A stretch of 64,000 nt of DNA from Hydrogenophaga sp. Root209 (GCF_001428625.1 NZ_LMIE01000029.1:636744-700743); one strand, 5' to 3'; positions 8,667 through 18,190 are shown, numbered from the stretch's first letter. Notes: generated by a model from the sequence alone, not told the origin. A program made the numbers and translations.

Positions 8667-10854
8667 AGCGCTCCTTTGCTTTCAGCGTCGATACGCTCAA
8701 CGTCAGGGGCGCCAGCACCTCGTCCAGCGTCTCGGCCACGCCCTGCGCCATGGCGCGGCTTCCGCAGACACGCACGATGGCGCCCTGCGTCACCCATTCG
8801 CGCAGTTGCCGGGCGTCGCGGCGCAGGGCGTCCTGCACGTATCCGCCGCCGTTGGGCACGCGGGAGAAGACGGTCTGCAAAGTCGAGAGGCGCCCCTCGA
8901 TGAGCCAGCGCTGAATGTCGGGACCGAAGTAGAAATCCCGGGCCGGGTCACGCCCACCAAAGTACAGGTGCATGGGGCTGCGTCTGTCATTGCGGCGGAT
9001 GAAGCCGGCCAGCGGCGCCACGCCTGTGCCCGCGCCGATCAGCAGCACCGGCCGCCGCGTTCGTGGCAGTGCAAAGCCGGGGTTGGGCCGGACAAAGGCG
9101 GTGATGCTGTGGCCCATCTGCAAGCCCAACAAGTGCGTGGAGCACAGGCCGCCGGGCATCTGGCGCACGCAGATTTCCAGAAACCCGTCTTCCCAGCCCG
9201 AGGCCAGCGAGTAGTAGCGCGGCACGGCCGAGCCCGGCGGCACGATGCCCACGAGATCACCCGCTTCAAACCGCGCCAGGCCGTGGCCGCGCAGGCGGTC
9301 GCCCAGACCTGGCACGGGCCACGCAAAGCGCAGGATCGCCGTGGCTTGCCCGGTGGTACCTGGATAGTCCCGGCGCTCTGTGAGCGTGAGCGCTGCGGTT
9401 TGGGGCACGCGCGGCACATGCTCCAGCACGAGGGGTTCGCCAAGCGTCTTGGCCAGGGCAATGCCCCAGCCCGCGAACTGCTGGCCCGATTGTTGGTGGA
9501 TGCACTCCAGCGGCAGCAGCGCGGGCCAGCCCTGTGTGCGCAGCGTCTGATCCAGTGCCTTTGCAAAGGCGCAGAAGGCGGGGTACTGCCGGTCGCCAAA
9601 GCCCACCACCGTCACCGGCACAGCGCTGACGGGGAGCTTGCCGATGTGCTGCAAGGCGTGGCTGGCGTGGGCCGGTGCCTGTCCGTCGCCGTAGGTTGCC
9701 GCGAGCACAAACACCTGCCGCGTGGCGGCCGTGGTTCGAAAGTTCTCCAGCGCCGTGCTGTGAACGCGGTGGCCGCCCTGGCTCAGCGCGTCCTGCAGTG
9801 TCTGGGCGAAACCCCAGGTGCTGCCGCCTTCGCTGGCAACGAAGATGAGCACGTCGGCCTGGGCCAACGGGGCGTTGCCCGTGATGTGGGGCGCCTGGCG
9901 GCGTGCCTGCCACCAGATGACAACGCCCGACAGCCAGAACAGCAGCACACTGGCGCCCACGAGCCCGAGCACCACGGCCCAGGGCCAGGCCGCTTCGCCC
10001 GTGTGCAGCACCACGGCCAGGTCGTAGACGCGCTGGGCAAACGTTGTGTCCTGCCAGGCCAGCATCTGGCCCGAGTACCGATCGATCCAGCCTTGACCCT
10101 GGGCAGTGACGACCTTCCAGGTGTCTTCCGGGTCGGTGTTGCTGGGTATGTTCAGCTTGCGCAAATCCTGCATGGCAAGACCCTGCAGCGCGGCAAGCTG
10201 GGCGCCGCGCAAGGCAGGCTTGCCTGTGACCTCCGAAATCACCTCAGGCTCGGTCCTGGTGTCCAGCGCCACCAGTCCCAGTGTCGAGGCGCTCATGGTC
10301 AGCGCCGTGAGCGATGTCAGGCACAGGACAGCCAGCACCACACGGCCCGTGACCACGTGGATGCGCTGCGCCAGCGATCCCCGCACCCGCGCAACCAGCC
10401 GCCGCCAGCCACCCATGCGCTGCAGCAGCAACACCAGGGCAGAGACGCACAACGCGCCCATGGCCAGCGCGATGCCCGCTGCACCCCAGCGCCCGGCGTC
10501 GCCCAACAGCAGCGAGCGGTGCAGGTTCTTCACCCAGCGCGGCATGGCCGAGGGTTGCCACGCACCCAGCACCCGGCCATCGGCCGGATCCACGTAAGAC
10601 GCCTGGGGTTGGTCGCCGGAAAAGCCGAACACGACGATGGCACCCGAGGGCAGGTGGCGAATTTCCTCCACACCCGGCACGGTGCGCGACACCTGCTCCA
10701 CCAGCGTGGCCACGGGCAAATCGCCCGGTGCGGCGGGTGCCTGCCACGCCTGCTGCACCGGATCGATGGCCAGGATGGCGCCGGTGACGCCCAGTACCAC
10801 GGCCAGGGTGCCCGCGGTCAGGCCCAGCCAGCGGTGGACTGCTTTCCAGCTCAT
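8647..10854 (-). CDS. PepSY-flavodoxin-ferredoxin reductase fusion membrane protein
   Basis: 735 residues. The N-terminal third is a PepSY-TM module with about four membrane helices, starting WKAVHRWLGLTAGTLAVV, and a periplasmic PepSY loop. It is followed by a flavodoxin-like FMN domain (LIFVASEGGSTWGFAQTLQDAL) and a ferredoxin-NADP reductase module (RYYSLAS for flavin, LIGAGTGVAPLAGF for nucleotide). The order matches sulfite-reductase-alpha/P450-reductase-type proteins tethered to the membrane. The inferred job is to pass electrons from cytoplasmic NAD(P)H across the inner membrane to the flavinylated or haem partners of the operon. Confidence 0.87.
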   Translation of the reverse strand: MSWKAVHRWLGLTAGTLAVVLGVTGAILAIDPVQQAWQAPAAPGDLPVATLVEQVSRTVPGVEEIRHLPSGAIVVFGFSGDQPQASYVDPADGRVLGAWQPSAMPRWVKNLHRSLLLGDAGRWGAAGIALAMGALCVSALVLLLQRMGGWRRLVARVRGSLAQRIHVVTGRVVLAVLCLTSLTALTMSASTLGLVALDTRTEPEVISEVTGKPALRGAQLAALQGLAMQDLRKLNIPSNTDPEDTWKVVTAQGQGWIDRYSGQMLAWQDTTFAQRVYDLAVVLHTGEAAWPWAVVLGLVGASVLLFWLSGVVIWWQARRQAPHITGNAPLAQADVLIFVASEGGSTWGFAQTLQDALSQGGHRVHSTALENFRTTAATRQVFVLAATYGDGQAPAHASHALQHIGKLPVSAVPVTVVGFGDRQYPAFCAFAKALDQTLRTQGWPALLPLECIHQQSGQQFAGWGIALAKTLGEPLVLEHVPRVPQTAALTLTERRDYPGTTGQATAILRFAWPVPGLGDRLRGHGLARFEAGDLVGIVPPGSAVPRYYSLASGWEDGFLEICVRQMPGGLCSTHLLGLQMGHSITAFVRPNPGFALPRTRRPVLLIGAGTGVAPLAGFIRRNDRRSPMHLYFGGRDPARDFYFGPDIQRWLIEGRLSTLQTVFSRVPNGGGYVQDALRRDARQLREWVTQGAIVRVCGSRAMAQGVAETLDEVLAPLTLSVSTLKAKERYAEDVF

Positions 10855-10864
10855 GCGAGCCCCA

Positions 10865-11341
10865 TCACTGGAGCTGGAAGGTCGCCGACTGGATGTACTG
10901 CTTGCCGGTCTGCGGCTTACCCACGTTGGCCTTGGTCAGCGGGATGCGGACCTCGGACGGGCTGTCGCGCATGTCTTCCACAGCAGCGTCGATGCGGATT
11001 TCGTATCCCGCGTCAATCAACGCATCCGCCAGATCGGCCGTGACCTTGAGGGTGCGCCCCGCGCCCACGCTGGCGCCGGTGACGCCGTCCAGGCGCTTGG
11101 CGTCACCGGCGGAGAGGCGGCTCCAGTCAGACAAATGCTTGTGGTACTTCGCCTTGCCGCCGGCCACCCACAGCGTGCGCACATACGCGCCTTTGGCATC
11201 GGTCAGGTACGCCGCCAGGTAGGCGCCGTCGCCGCCGTAGCTCTTGAGCTGTGCGGTCAGCGTGAGCGGGCGGCTGTGCGCCAAGGCGGGAAGGGCCAGC
11301 GCACAGGCGGTGGCCACCAGGGTCAGAAGAGGTTTGGACAT
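10865..11341 (-). CDS. DUF2271 exported protein with flavinylation motif
   Basis: 158 residues with a signal peptide ending near ALAHS. The body matches the DUF2271 pattern (LKSYGGDGAYLAAYLTDAKG, then LWVAGGKAKYHKHLSDW). Residues 85-91 read DGVTGAS, the D-x-x-[ST]-G-A-[ST] signature that ApbE flavinylates, so Ser91 is a candidate FMN-carrying residue. It sits 10 bp upstream of the reductase gene and shares an operon with apbE. The family function is not established; an extracytoplasmic electron carrier is the inference. Confidence 0.85.
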   Translation of the reverse strand: MSKPLLTLVATACALALPALAHSRPLTLTAQLKSYGGDGAYLAAYLTDAKGAYVRTLWVAGGKAKYHKHLSDWSRLSAGDAKRLDGVTGASVGAGRTLKVTADLADALIDAGYEIRIDAAVEDMRDSPSEVRIPLTKANVGKPQTGKQYIQSATFQLQ

Positions 11342-11366
11342 GGCGATGCTCCTGTAGAAATGGGGA

Positions 11367-11741
11367 TTACTTGATCTGTCCGAGCGGCGCCGTGCCTGGG
11401 GTCAACGAAGACGATGGCGCGACACCCTCCTCATCACGATCGCGTTCCCGTGCACGCTTGTGGTCCTCGTGCTTCACCTTCAGCACCTTCAGGGTTTCCG
11501 GGTCGATCTTGGCTTTGAAGGTGCGCCCTTGGACATCCGTGCCACGAATCTCATAGCAGCCGTCGTCGATCTTCAGCCGCTGGATCTGCCAGCCCTGTGC
11601 GGCGGCCATTTGCCGCACAGCATCGCGCGTCTGCCAGCGATTGAGCGGCGCATCGCAATCGTCACCGGCCCATGCGGTCAGGACGGCCAGGCCCAGCGGC
11701 AGAGCCAGCAAGCCCTGGCGCAATGAGGCGTGGTACTTCAT
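11367..11741 (-). CDS. Small periplasmic PepSY-domain protein
   Basis: 124 residues. The signal peptide ends at LTAWA, followed by one PepSY unit (TRDAVRQMAAAQGWQIQRLKIDDGCYEIRG broken by turns) and a charged, disordered tail rich in Lys, Arg, Asp and Glu. The ATG at 11741 has a GGAGCC ribosome site seven bases upstream, which decides against the longer in-frame start at 11786. It is the first gene of the PepSY-DUF2271-reductase-apbE unit. It may act as a small regulator or carrier for the membrane reductase. Confidence 0.8.
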   Translation of the reverse strand: MKYHASLRQGLLALPLGLAVLTAWAGDDCDAPLNRWQTRDAVRQMAAAQGWQIQRLKIDDGCYEIRGTDVQGRTFKAKIDPETLKVLKVKHEDHKRARERDRDEEGVAPSSSLTPGTAPLGQIK

Positions 11742-11863
11742 GTGAGGCTCCTGTACAGCGGTTGGCGCATGACGGTGGATACGCAAGAGGCCTTATGCTG
11801 AGCCCGCGCGGTCCATGGCGCGTTGACCTGGGTCAAGCCTTGGAGCATTCGAGGAGGCCGCGC

Positions 11864-12913
11864 TCACAGAACGAGCGCCGAGACGCAGGCGAAGTAGATG
11901 AGCAAGCTGAGAACGTCCTGCACGATGGTGGCCAGCGGTCCGCTGCCGTAGGCGGGATCGGTCCCGACACGGGCCAGCAGCCATGGCAGCAGCAACCCCA
12001 GGACCGATGCCACCATGCTGGCGCCCGCCAGGGCCAGTGCCACGGCGGCGGCAAGGCGCAACTCGTCGAAAGCCAGCCATACCATCGGGAACGCGAGCAG
12101 CGCAAGAACGAGGCCGATCAGCGCGCCGGTTCGCAATTCCCCGCCCAGAAGTCTTGCCAGGCTGACATGACTGAGCGAAAGGCCGCGCACTGCCACGGCC
12201 TCGCTCTGCGTACCGATGGCATCGGCCAGATAGACCAGCCCCGGCACAAAGAACGCCAACGCGGGCTTGGCCGTGAGCGCCGATTCGAAGTGTGCGACGA
12301 CGACGGTCGCGACCATGCTGCCTCCCAACCCCACAACGAGCCAGGGCAGCCGATGGCGAAGCCTGCGCATTGGCGGCTCCTCCATGGCCTCGCGAGCGTG
12401 ATCCGACTCGCTCGTGATACCGGCCAGGCGGTGCAGATCTTCGACGTGTTCTCGCCGCAGGATGTTCATCAGCCTCGTCGGGCCGACCACGCCGATCAGG
12501 CGGCCTGTCTCGTCGACCACCGGCAAAGCGGCGACACCATGGTGCAAGGCGATCGACGCCATCTTTTCCTGGTCAGTGCCGGGCAGTACGCAGACACGTT
12601 CGCGTCGGGCCACCCGGCCCAGCTCGGTGGTGTCAGGCAGCGCCAGCAATTCGGCGGGCGTCAGCGTTCCGAGCAAGCGTTCGTTGCTGTCGATCACGCA
12701 CACGAGTTCCCAGGTGGTGTTCTGCGCGTCGCGGATACGCGAGAGCACTGCCTGGGCTGTGTCCCTGGCATCGGCCAGCACAGCGTGAGCGCCGATGTGG
12801 TCTGTGGAAGTCTTTCGCACCCTGCGACTGTGCAGTATCGTGACTCGATTCGCCAGTGCCGCAGCCACTGGGGCCAGGCGGCACGCCGTTTGCTCTGAAT
12901 ACAACCGCTTCAA
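11864..12913 (-). CDS. MgtE-like protein: CBS pair plus transport domain
   Basis: 349 residues. Two CBS repeats (about 40-155, including VLPGTDQEKMASIALHHGVAALPVVD) precede five membrane helices of the MgtE channel domain (about 190-349, with DAIGTQSEAVAVRGLSL, the conserved Mg-pore region). The N-terminal superhelical gating domain of full MgtE is missing, so gating may differ. Mg or Co transport is inferred. The start is uncertain: the ATG at 12913 would make the coding region overlap the sigma-54-type promoter of the opposite strand, and a GTG at 12820 is an alternative. Confidence 0.8.
   Translation of the reverse strand: MKRLYSEQTACRLAPVAAALANRVTILHSRRVRKTSTDHIGAHAVLADARDTAQAVLSRIRDAQNTTWELVCVIDSNERLLGTLTPAELLALPDTTELGRVARRERVCVLPGTDQEKMASIALHHGVAALPVVDETGRLIGVVGPTRLMNILRREHVEDLHRLAGITSESDHAREAMEEPPMRRLRHRLPWLVVGLGGSMVATVVVAHFESALTAKPALAFFVPGLVYLADAIGTQSEAVAVRGLSLSHVSLARLLGGELRTGALIGLVLALLAFPMVWLAFDELRLAAAVALALAGASMVASVLGLLLPWLLARVGTDPAYGSGPLATIVQDVLSLLIYFACVSALVL
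12879..12894 (+). promoter_or_regulatory. Sigma-54-type -24/-12 promoter (VOC remnant)
   Basis: CGGCACGCCGTTTGCT has GG-N10-GC spacing and is the closest match in the window to TGGCACG-N4-TTGCW. The -12 GC lies 41 bp before the ATG at 12934. Confidence 0.68.
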
Positions 12914-12933
12914 ACCGACAAGGAGTCAACACG

Positions 12934-13041
12934 ATGGCACAGTTTGAGCCCCACTTGAGTTTCAACGGCACTCGCGCCGAGGCCATGCGTTTCTCTGAAA
13001 AGACGCTGGGCGCCAAGATGGAGCGCTTGGGCGAGGGTTGA
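12934..13041 (+). pseudogene. Truncated VOC (PhnB-like) family gene, 5' fragment
   Basis: Only 35 codons remain. MAQFEPHLSFNGTRAEAMRF resembles the start of PhnB/glyoxalase-superfamily proteins, where the next residues would be YEKTLGAKME; here SEKTLGAKMERLGEG is followed by a stop. About three quarters of the family length is missing. An AAGGAG ribosome site and a sigma-54-type promoter remain intact upstream. The fragment abuts the 3' end of the opposite-strand DUF6622-like pseudogene, which suggests a deletion joined the two. Confidence 0.7.
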
Positions 13042-13042
13042 T

Positions 13043-13608
13043 TCAAATCCCGTTGGTGCCGGGAGCCTGGGTGCTGGCCGCGGCAGGACGCAGCGGAAGG
13101 CGCCACAGGCGTGAGGCGCGACCAACGAAGACGCCGGTGAATGCGCCGTACAGCGCAGCGACGCACAACACGTACGGTGTTTCCTGGACCAGTTGCGGCT
13201 CCATGGCGAGATCCACCCCGACCACATACTTCACCAGAAATATCCCCACGATCAGCAACAGGGGACGGAGCTCCCCGGCAGGCGATACAAGCCCCGCGTC
13301 GGGTCGTATTTCGCGGCGTTGCGGCCGCGCGCGAACAGGGCGAAGGCGAGGGCTGCGGCAAGCAGCCAAGCCGACATGGACAGGGCCCGGTGAGGCGTTG
13401 CGCCCAAGGCCGAGAATGTGCCCGACACCGAGAGGATGGTCATCACCAAGGGCAGCAGCGACACACGTGCCAGACTGGCTGTGCGCTCGCGCAGCTGGCT
13501 GATGCCCAGCGCGAGCAGAGCAGCGAGCAGGCCCCACACCCATATCGGTGTGTTGCGCAGGATCGGGACCAAGGCATCGGGATGGTTCGCAACGAGTTGC
13601 AGCAGCAT
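13043..13608 (-). pseudogene. DUF6622-like membrane protein gene with a frameshift
   Basis: The first part starts at the ATG 13606-13608 (MLLQLVANHPDALVPILRNT) and reads through three hydrophobic helices to RLPGSSVP. The downstream part, LLLIVGIFLVKYVVGVDLAM and ALYGAFTGVFVGRASRLWRL, lies in another frame. The two join if one C is restored in the C-run complementary to 13261-13264. The reassembled protein would be about 187 residues with 4-5 membrane segments. The lesion is either a true one-base deletion or a homopolymer sequencing error. Function of the family is unknown. Confidence 0.75.
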
Positions 13609-13789
13609 GGGGTTTGCGCAAGGAGATGGGTTGAAGAGGAAGACCGAGGTCGCACTGTGCACGGCGCGATCGCAAAGAGACATCCCGCTGCGACGAAACC
13701 CCGGCATCGCGCCGCGAACCGCCTCAAAACAGGAGTGAGTCGCGTTGCCCGCGCCGGAGATCGCTGGTCGTTGTCAGAGCGCCCCGCCA

Positions 13790-14180
13790 CGCGACGGCGA
13801 AAGGCTCCCTCATCGATCAACGCATTCAGCGTGCCCGGATCAGCCGGTTTGACGAAGTGAAAATCAAAGCCGGCCGCCTTTGATGCTTCTCTGGCCTCTT
13901 GCTGTCCCCAGCCAGTGAGGGCGATCAACAACAAGTCGCCGCTTGCACGCGTTTCGCGCAGACGTCGAGCCAGCTCGACGTCCGACATTCCGGGCATTCC
14001 AAGATCGAGAACCGCGACCTCAGGCTACACCGTGCCTATCGCGTTGAGCGCCTCTGCGCTATCGAATGCCACCACGGTTTGATGGTCGTAATACTGCATT
14101 GCCTCGCCCAGCAGGTTCGCCGCGTCCTCGTTGTCATCAACGATGAAGACCTTGATCCGGCCTCTTTCCGCCCTGCTCAT
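13790..14180 (-). pseudogene. Response regulator receiver gene with in-frame stop
   Basis: Starting at the ATG 14178-14180 the protein reads IKVFIVDDNEDAANLLGEAM, then DSAEALNAIGTV and a TAG at 14025-14027. The same frame continues with PEVAVLDLGMPGMSDVELA, LIALTGWGQ and FHFVKPAD. All receiver landmarks (DD, phosphoacceptor Asp, Thr, Lys) survive on either side of the stop. The TAG probably replaces CAG (one change). After LIDEGAF homology fades without a natural stop, so the 3' end looks damaged as well. It resembles the single-domain receiver at 30183-30608. Confidence 0.75.
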
Positions 14181-14300
14181 GTGCCATCCCCTGCCAAGCT
14201 GTTTTGACTGACCATCTGCGTACAAAAAATCAATGCTCGGACGCTCGTCGGTGCGGGCCCGCAACGCTCTTCGATCCATTTGTGGCATCAGGAGAACGCT

Positions 14301-14471
14301 ATGGCAGACGCACCCGTCAAACGAGAAGGCGATGATTCGCAAGGCCAGAAACCGCGAACCACACACTCGCCTCCACCCCAAGAAAAGCAAGGAGGCAAAC
14401 GTCCTCCTGTGAAGCGCGGCGAACGGCCTATTGCGGATGTCGACCGCAAGGTTCGCGGCGGTGACGCGTAG
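14301..14471 (+). CDS. Small hydrophilic protein, unknown
   Basis: 56 residues, very rich in Lys, Arg, Pro, Gln and Asp, with no hydrophobic segment; probably disordered. The start has a good AGGAG site seven bases upstream. I do not recognise a family. It stands alone between the broken receiver gene and the Bug-type binding protein, which converges on it with a 1 bp gap. Confidence 0.5.
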   Translation: MADAPVKREGDDSQGQKPRTTHSPPPQEKQGGKRPPVKRGERPIADVDRKVRGGDA

Positions 14472-14472
14472 G

Positions 14473-15450
14473 TCAGTTCGCGGTGATCTTCCGCTCGCGC
14501 ACGATGGCGCTCCACTTGGCGTCTTCCTTCTTCATGAAGGTGTTGAGCTCGGCGCGTGTCGTGGGCTGGGGGGTGAGGCCGTGCTGGTTGAGGGCGGCCT
14601 TCACTTCGGCGTTGTTGAGCACCTTGACGATCTCCTGATTCCAGCGCTCAAGCAGCGGTTCCGGCGTCTTGCCCGGCGCCACGAAGGCGTACCAGTTCAG
14701 GGCTTCAAAACCCGGATACCCCGATTCGGCGACGGTGGGAATGTTGGGCAGATAGGCCGGGCGGGTCAGGCCGGTGGTGGCCAGCGGGACGAGCTTGCCG
14801 GCTTCGATGTGGGGCAGAGCGGTCGGCGGCGCAGAGAAGTAGGAAGCGATGCGCTCGCCGAGCAGATCCTGCAGCGCAGGCGCTCCGCCCTTGTAGGGCA
14901 CATGCACCATGTCGATGCCCGCGCGCTGGTTGAAAAGTTCACCGGCCAGATGGGACGCCGAACCGGCTCCCGTGGACGCAAAGTCCAGGCTGCCGGGCTT
15001 CTTCTTTTCAAGCGCCACGAACTCGGCCAGGTTCTTCACCCCCAGCGCCTTGTGCGCCACCAGCACATTGGGGAAGTTCACACCCCCCGAGATGGCGGCC
15101 AGGTCTTTGAAAGGGTCGTAGGGCACTTTCATGATGTGCGGGGCGATGGTCAGGGGTCCGATGGAGCCAAACAACAGAACCGATCCGTCGGCCGCCGCGT
15201 TGGCGACGAACTGGTGCGCGATGTTGCCGCCCGCGCCGCCCCTGTTGTCAATCACCACCGACTGGCCGATGTTCGCCGCCAGCTTCTTTGCGATCAGGCG
15301 CGCCGCTGCATCCGCAGCGCCGCCAGCGGCGAAACCCACCACCAGCGTGACCGGCTTCCTGGGCGGAAAGTCTTGCGCCTGCAAGGTGCCTGCGAGCATC
15401 AGGGTGGAGGTGGCGAGCACGGTGGCGCGCAGCAGTTGTCGTTTGTTCAT
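14473..15450 (-). CDS. Bug/TctC tripartite tricarboxylate transporter binding protein
   Basis: 325 residues. A signal peptide ends at TLQAQ, followed by the Bug-family start FPPRKPVTLVVGFAAGG and the motifs AKKLAANIGQSVVIDNRGGAGGN and MVHVPYKGGAPALQDLL. It is a periplasmic solute-binding protein for a carboxylate, usually working with TctAB-type membrane subunits, which are not in view. It is the last gene after tcuA and tcuB on the same strand (41 bp gap), so the ligand is probably tricarballylate or citrate and a TcuC-type permease is replaced here. Confidence 0.9.
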   Translation of the reverse strand: MNKRQLLRATVLATSTLMLAGTLQAQDFPPRKPVTLVVGFAAGGAADAAARLIAKKLAANIGQSVVIDNRGGAGGNIAHQFVANAAADGSVLLFGSIGPLTIAPHIMKVPYDPFKDLAAISGGVNFPNVLVAHKALGVKNLAEFVALEKKKPGSLDFASTGAGSASHLAGELFNQRAGIDMVHVPYKGGAPALQDLLGERIASYFSAPPTALPHIEAGKLVPLATTGLTRPAYLPNIPTVAESGYPGFEALNWYAFVAPGKTPEPLLERWNQEIVKVLNNAEVKAALNQHGLTPQPTTRAELNTFMKKEDAKWSAIVRERKITAN

Positions 15451-15491
15451 CGTGGTTCTCTTTCTGGGTCAATGATTTGTTCTGTCGAAGG

Positions 15492-16664
15492 TCAGTCAGC
15501 ACTCAATCCAATGGGATTGGGCAAGCGCTTTTCCACCGCATGCCGCAGCAGCGAAGCCGTGCGAAACACCCCGTGCGCAAACTTGCCGTAGGGCAGCGTG
15601 GCAAAGAGGGCCATGACCGCGCCGAGGTGCAGGCACAGCAGCACCGCGAGGGTCGGTGTGCCGCGCCCCAGCCACAGCGCCAGGCCCGTGGCGCTCGTGA
15701 GGAACAGCAGCGCGATGAAACCCAGGTCCATGGGCTTTTGCGCCACGTTGCCGTGCAGCGGATGGCGGCGCAGGTTGAGCCACCCCAGGCCGGCGGTGCC
15801 GATGAGCAGACTCACGCCGCCCACCACGCCGAGCAGCTTGGGCAGACTGGGCAGCTCGTAGGGCGCGACCCAGCCGAAGACGTAGTGGTAGACCGTGGCC
15901 ACGCTGGTGGCGGCGAAGCACAACATGAAGCCGTAGAAGGTGAAGTGGTGGAAGCGGCGGCGTGAGAGTGTGTAGGCGTCGTCCTCGTTGTGGCAGCCCT
16001 CGCCATGGCCACCGTCGAGGTACTTCAGGCGCAGCGCGTCGTGTGTGGCTTCGGTGGCGGCAGGCAGGTTCAGCGGTGCGCCGCTGGTGGCGGGGGTCAC
16101 GTCGCGCCAGAAGCGGGTCACACCCATGCCGAGCGCGAACACCACGAACAGGAACACCGGCGCGAACATGCTCACCAGCAGGTTGTGCGGGAACAGGTTG
16201 TAGAAGTTGCCGGCCAGGTCGGTGGGCCACAGGCTGCCCTTCATGGCCACCGCGAGCAGCAGGAACAGCGCGAGGCCGGCGGCGAGCGCGACCGACAGCG
16301 TGAGGCCGTTGCGTTGGTAGAGCTTTCCCAGCGCGGGTGGCCAGGCGTAGTCGGCGTAGGTCTGCCCCCGCACGGTGGCCATGGCCTGCGGCACGTTGAC
16401 CGCAAACTCGTGCGGTGGCGCGTACTGGCAGGCGTGCAGGCAGGCGCCGCAGTTGTGGCACAGGTTGGCCAGGAAGTGGATGTCGGCCTTGCCGAATTCG
16501 AGCCGGCGCGTCATGGCCGGAAACACGGCGCAGAAGCCTTCGCAGTAGCGGCAGGCGTTGCAGATCTGCATCTGGCGCGCCACCTCGGCTTCGGGCGCTG
16601 AGAGCACGATCTCGCCGTGGGCGAGCGCGCGCGCGTCGCGCGTGAGGGCTTCAAGCGCGTGCAT
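15492..16664 (-). CDS. tcuB: TcuB, electron-transfer subunit of tricarballylate utilisation
   Basis: 390 residues. Two 4Fe-4S clusters are predicted at the N-terminus (Cys35, 38, 41, 45 and Cys69, 72, 75, 79), followed by six or so membrane helices carrying conserved His residues that would bind haem. TcuB reoxidises the FADH2 of TcuA and passes electrons to the quinone pool. It overlaps the 3' end of tcuA by 14 bp, which indicates translational coupling. Length and order are normal for the family. Confidence 0.92.
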   Translation of the reverse strand: MHALEALTRDARALAHGEIVLSAPEAEVARQMQICNACRYCEGFCAVFPAMTRRLEFGKADIHFLANLCHNCGACLHACQYAPPHEFAVNVPQAMATVRGQTYADYAWPPALGKLYQRNGLTLSVALAAGLALFLLLAVAMKGSLWPTDLAGNFYNLFPHNLLVSMFAPVFLFVVFALGMGVTRFWRDVTPATSGAPLNLPAATEATHDALRLKYLDGGHGEGCHNEDDAYTLSRRRFHHFTFYGFMLCFAATSVATVYHYVFGWVAPYELPSLPKLLGVVGGVSLLIGTAGLGWLNLRRHPLHGNVAQKPMDLGFIALLFLTSATGLALWLGRGTPTLAVLLCLHLGAVMALFATLPYGKFAHGVFRTASLLRHAVEKRLPNPIGLSAD

Positions 16665-18081
16665 GTTGTGCTCCTTCGGCTGCGGTGCGCACGGCGCGGG
16701 CAGCCAGCGCCGCCTGGGTGCCGGCGATGCGCCCGAAGGCGGTGCCGATCGACATGCCCACGCCGGCGGTGTAGCCCTGGCCGAGCACGTTACCGGCCAT
16801 CATCTCGCCGGCCACAAACAGGTTGCTGCTGGGCTGGTCGTTGAAACGCACGGCGGCGGTGTCGTCGGTGCGCAGGCCGAGGTAGGTGAAGGTCACGCCG
16901 GGGCGCAGCGCGTAACCGTAGAAGGGCGCGGTGTCGATGGGCCGGGCCCAGTGGGTCTTGGCAGGTGCCAGGCCCTCGGTGTGGCAGTCGTCGAGCGCGG
17001 TGTGGTCGAAGGTGCCGACACGGCAGGCGGCGTTGTAGTCGTTGAGGGTCTGCATGAAGGTGTGTTCGTTCAGGCCGAGCTGGCGCGCGAGCTCGGGCAG
17101 GGTGTCGGCTTTCACGCCGGGAAACACCGGCGGCATGAAGCGGCCGATGGCTTTGGCGTCGATGATCGAATAGCCGATCTGCTGCGGCTGCTGCGCCACG
17201 AGGCGGCCCCAGATGGCGTAGCGCTTGGGCCAGAAGTCTTCGCCTTCGTCGTAGAAGCGCCGGGCCTCCTGGTTCACCACCACGCCAAGCGAAACGCAGT
17301 CAATGCGCGTGCAGATGCCGCCGTCGTACAGCGGCGCGCGCGCATCGATGGCGACCATGTGGGCCTGGGTCGGGTCGCCGATGCGATCGGCGCCGTGGTC
17401 GTCGAGCAGGTGGCGCAGCAGCACGCCCTGGTTGTAGGCGGTGCCGCGGATCAGGAAGTTGTCGGCTGGCCACTCACCGCGCTCGTTCTGACCCCAGGCT
17501 TCGCGCAGCCACGCGCGGTCGGACTCGAAACCACCGGCGGCCAGCACGCAGGTGCGCGCGCTGATGCGCTCACCGGCCCGGGTGTGCGCCGCCACGAATT
17601 GCCCGTGCTCGATGTCGATGCGCTCCACCGGGGTTTCGTAGCGGATCTGCACGCCCAGTTTTTCGGCGCTGCGGTAGTAGGCGTTCACCAGGGCCTTGCC
17701 ACCGCCCATGAAGAAGGCGTTGGTGCGTGCCACATGCAGCGCGCCCGAGAGCGGTGGCTGGAAGTGCACGCCGTGGCTGCGCATCCAGTCGCGGCAGTTG
17801 GACGAAGCGCGGATGGTCAGGCGCGCCAGGTCTTCATTGGTCTTGCCGCCGGTGACCTTGAGCAGGTCCTGCCAGAACTCTTCTTCCGGGTAGGCGTCGA
17901 TGAGCACGTCCTGCGGAGCGTCGTGCATGCAGCGCAGGTTGCGCGTGTGGCCCGAGTTGCCTCCGCGCCAGGCGCGCGGCGCGGCTTCGAGCAGCAGCAC
18001 GCTGGCGCCGGCCTCGCGCGCCATCAGGGCAGCGCACAAGGCGGCATTGCCACCGCCGATCACCAACACATCGGGTTCCAC
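16651..18081 (-). CDS. tcuA: TcuA, FAD-dependent tricarballylate dehydrogenase
   Basis: 476 residues, of the fumarate-reductase/succinate-dehydrogenase flavoprotein family. The N-terminus [20 protein letters not shown] is the FAD-binding GxGxxA segment, and the C-terminus has the second FAD stretch [20 protein letters not shown]. It oxidises tricarballylate to cis-aconitate. It is the first gene of a tcuA-tcuB-bug operon; a LysR-type dyad lies about 95 bp upstream at 18176-18190. The FAD could also serve a related 3-oxo/tricarboxylate substrate, but the tcu context favours tricarballylate. Confidence 0.92.
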   Translation of the reverse strand: MEPDVLVIGGGNAALCAALMAREAGASVLLLEAAPRAWRGGNSGHTRNLRCMHDAPQDVLIDAYPEEEFWQDLLKVTGGKTNEDLARLTIRASSNCRDWMRSHGVHFQPPLSGALHVARTNAFFMGGGKALVNAYYRSAEKLGVQIRYETPVERIDIEHGQFVAAHTRAGERISARTCVLAAGGFESDRAWLREAWGQNERGEWPADNFLIRGTAYNQGVLLRHLLDDHGADRIGDPTQAHMVAIDARAPLYDGGICTRIDCVSLGVVVNQEARRFYDEGEDFWPKRYAIWGRLVAQQPQQIGYSIIDAKAIGRFMPPVFPGVKADTLPELARQLGLNEHTFMQTLNDYNAACRVGTFDHTALDDCHTEGLAPAKTHWARPIDTAPFYGYALRPGVTFTYLGLRTDDTAAVRFNDQPSSNLFVAGEMMAGNVLGQGYTAGVGMSIGTAFGRIAGTQAALAARAVRTAAEGAQHARA

Positions 18082-18175
18082 ATTCGCTCCTTGCCACGCG
18101 CCGGAAACGCCCGGCCGTGGGGAGCACTGTAGAGATTCAACCCCCGCGGGTGAACCCCGGTTGGGTCATGAGGCC

Positions 18176-18190
18176 ATCACGATTCGTGAT
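18176..18190. promoter_or_regulatory. LysR-type operator dyad upstream of tcuA
   Basis: ATCACGATTCGTGAT is a perfect inverted repeat (ATCAC-N5-GTGAT, T-N11-A type). It overlaps the tcuR stop codon and lies about 95 bp before the tcuA ATG. The same half-sites recur at 19158-19172. Confidence 0.7.

Noticed and set aside
8173-11043. A 956-codon open frame on the plus strand
   Set aside because: It lies antisense to the reductase, DUF2271 and apbE genes, has no recognisable domain and is low-complexity Arg/His/Gln-rich, as expected for a shadow in high-GC DNA.
14025-14027. Pyrrolysine or other recoding of TAG
   Set aside because: No recoding signals or pyl genes are visible; a nonsense mutation or base-call error is simpler.
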